From positions 1,331,856-1,395,855 of the forward strand of contig VCAZ01000037.1 in the NCBI GenBank assembly GCA_005784505.1: DNA of 64,000 bases, written 5' to 3'. The DNA comes from Bagarius yarrelli (taxonomy: Eukaryota > Chordata > Actinopteri > Siluriformes > Sisoridae). The first letter of the stretch is position 1. Each line of letters begins with the position of its first letter. This document shows, in pieces, positions 63,704-64,000 of the stretch. The position numbers and the translations under genes are program-made. A model generated the notes under the pieces. The model was given only the letters and a program-made list of their open reading frames with translations. It searched no databases and had not been told where the DNA came from.

Positions 63704-64000
63704 GTGGGTCGAATCTCACATTTGCTTTACTAAGATCATACAAAAAATACATGCAGATTATGAGGTGTGTTGCAACAATAATAATCGCATTAATTATGCC
63801 AAATGCAAATAAGTCAGGGAAACCAGCATTCAGATATTTCCAGATCTTTAAGAAAACGTAAGAATACCTTAAGAAAAGGTAAGAACGTGCTGCCAATATG
63901 TAATAAGAAAGAACTTCCCTGGTGGTGTCATAATGTTAGGAAATGGCTCAGTCATAACCATATAAAAACCTTTATTTCTTGAAAAAATAATCTTTGGCAA
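63704..64000 (+). other. 5' part of the next intron
   Basis: Begins GTGGGTCG. No further exon or repeat was recognised before the window ends. Confidence 0.7.

Noticed and set aside
1..64000. Kalirin (kalrn) rather than trio
   Set aside because: The linker residues (EMEGIFNHK, KLAHKHKK, LLNPNYIYD) and the absence of an FN3 domain before the kinase favour trio.

Overview
The window is vertebrate, almost certainly teleost fish, genomic DNA. It carries one interrupted protein-coding gene on the + strand. Conceptual splicing of 45 internal exons (first 408-530, last 63631-63703, about 6.27 kb coding, about 2,088 codons) gives a protein that matches the Rho guanine-nucleotide exchange factor / kinase TRIO over its full visible length. 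The linker after the first SH3 domain, the LLNPNYIYD motif, and the direct Ig-to-kinase junction without a fibronectin III domain fit TRIO rather than its paralogue kalirin. I cannot tell which of the two teleost copies (trioa or triob) it is. The true start codon, the Sec14 domain and the first spectrin repeats lie upstream. The kinase domain beyond its first residues lies downstream.

Layout: 408-21623 encodes the middle-to-last spectrin repeats (14 exons). 23595-31364 encodes the first DH-PH cassette (Rac1/RhoG exchange). 31864-35190 encodes a short linker and SH3-1. 44305-47665 encodes the basic and serine-rich linker. 48338-54626 encodes the second DH-PH cassette (RhoA exchange). 54739-55187 encodes a long Ser/Pro linker. 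58239-59068 encodes SH3-2 and a basic tail. 59786-62147 encodes a microexon and the Ig domain. 63631-63703 encodes the entry to the kinase. Every reconstructed splice junction is GT-AG and keeps frame, except that exon 14668-14785 carries two extra bases.

The introns are dense in repeats. They hold at least 18 complete or partial copies of a tRNA-like SINE ending in a 'GGCAGACG..CTTATCCAGAGCGACTTACA'-type tail. They also hold four or more copies of a second SINE whose tail runs into GATG/GAATG microsatellites, a third SINE-like family, and four Tc1/mariner-like relics. Two LINE fragments are present, one with part of its coding region amplified into a minisatellite. A TIR-bounded non-autonomous element family and many (TG)n, (CA)n, (CT)n, (AT)n and poly-T tracts complete the picture. 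This repeat spectrum and the intron sizes suggest a teleost, perhaps an otophysan such as a catfish; the species is inference.

The most interesting points are: the identical exon layout of the two GEF cassettes; the LINE-derived 36-bp minisatellite; an intronic array with nine AP-1-type heptamers and a perfect 18-bp inverted repeat at its turning point; a phase-compatible candidate alternative first exon in the 9.1-kb intron after SH3-1; (TG)n tracts abutting six splice acceptors; and the 2-bp frameshift. I found no second real gene, RNA gene, CRISPR array or novel multi-gene system.
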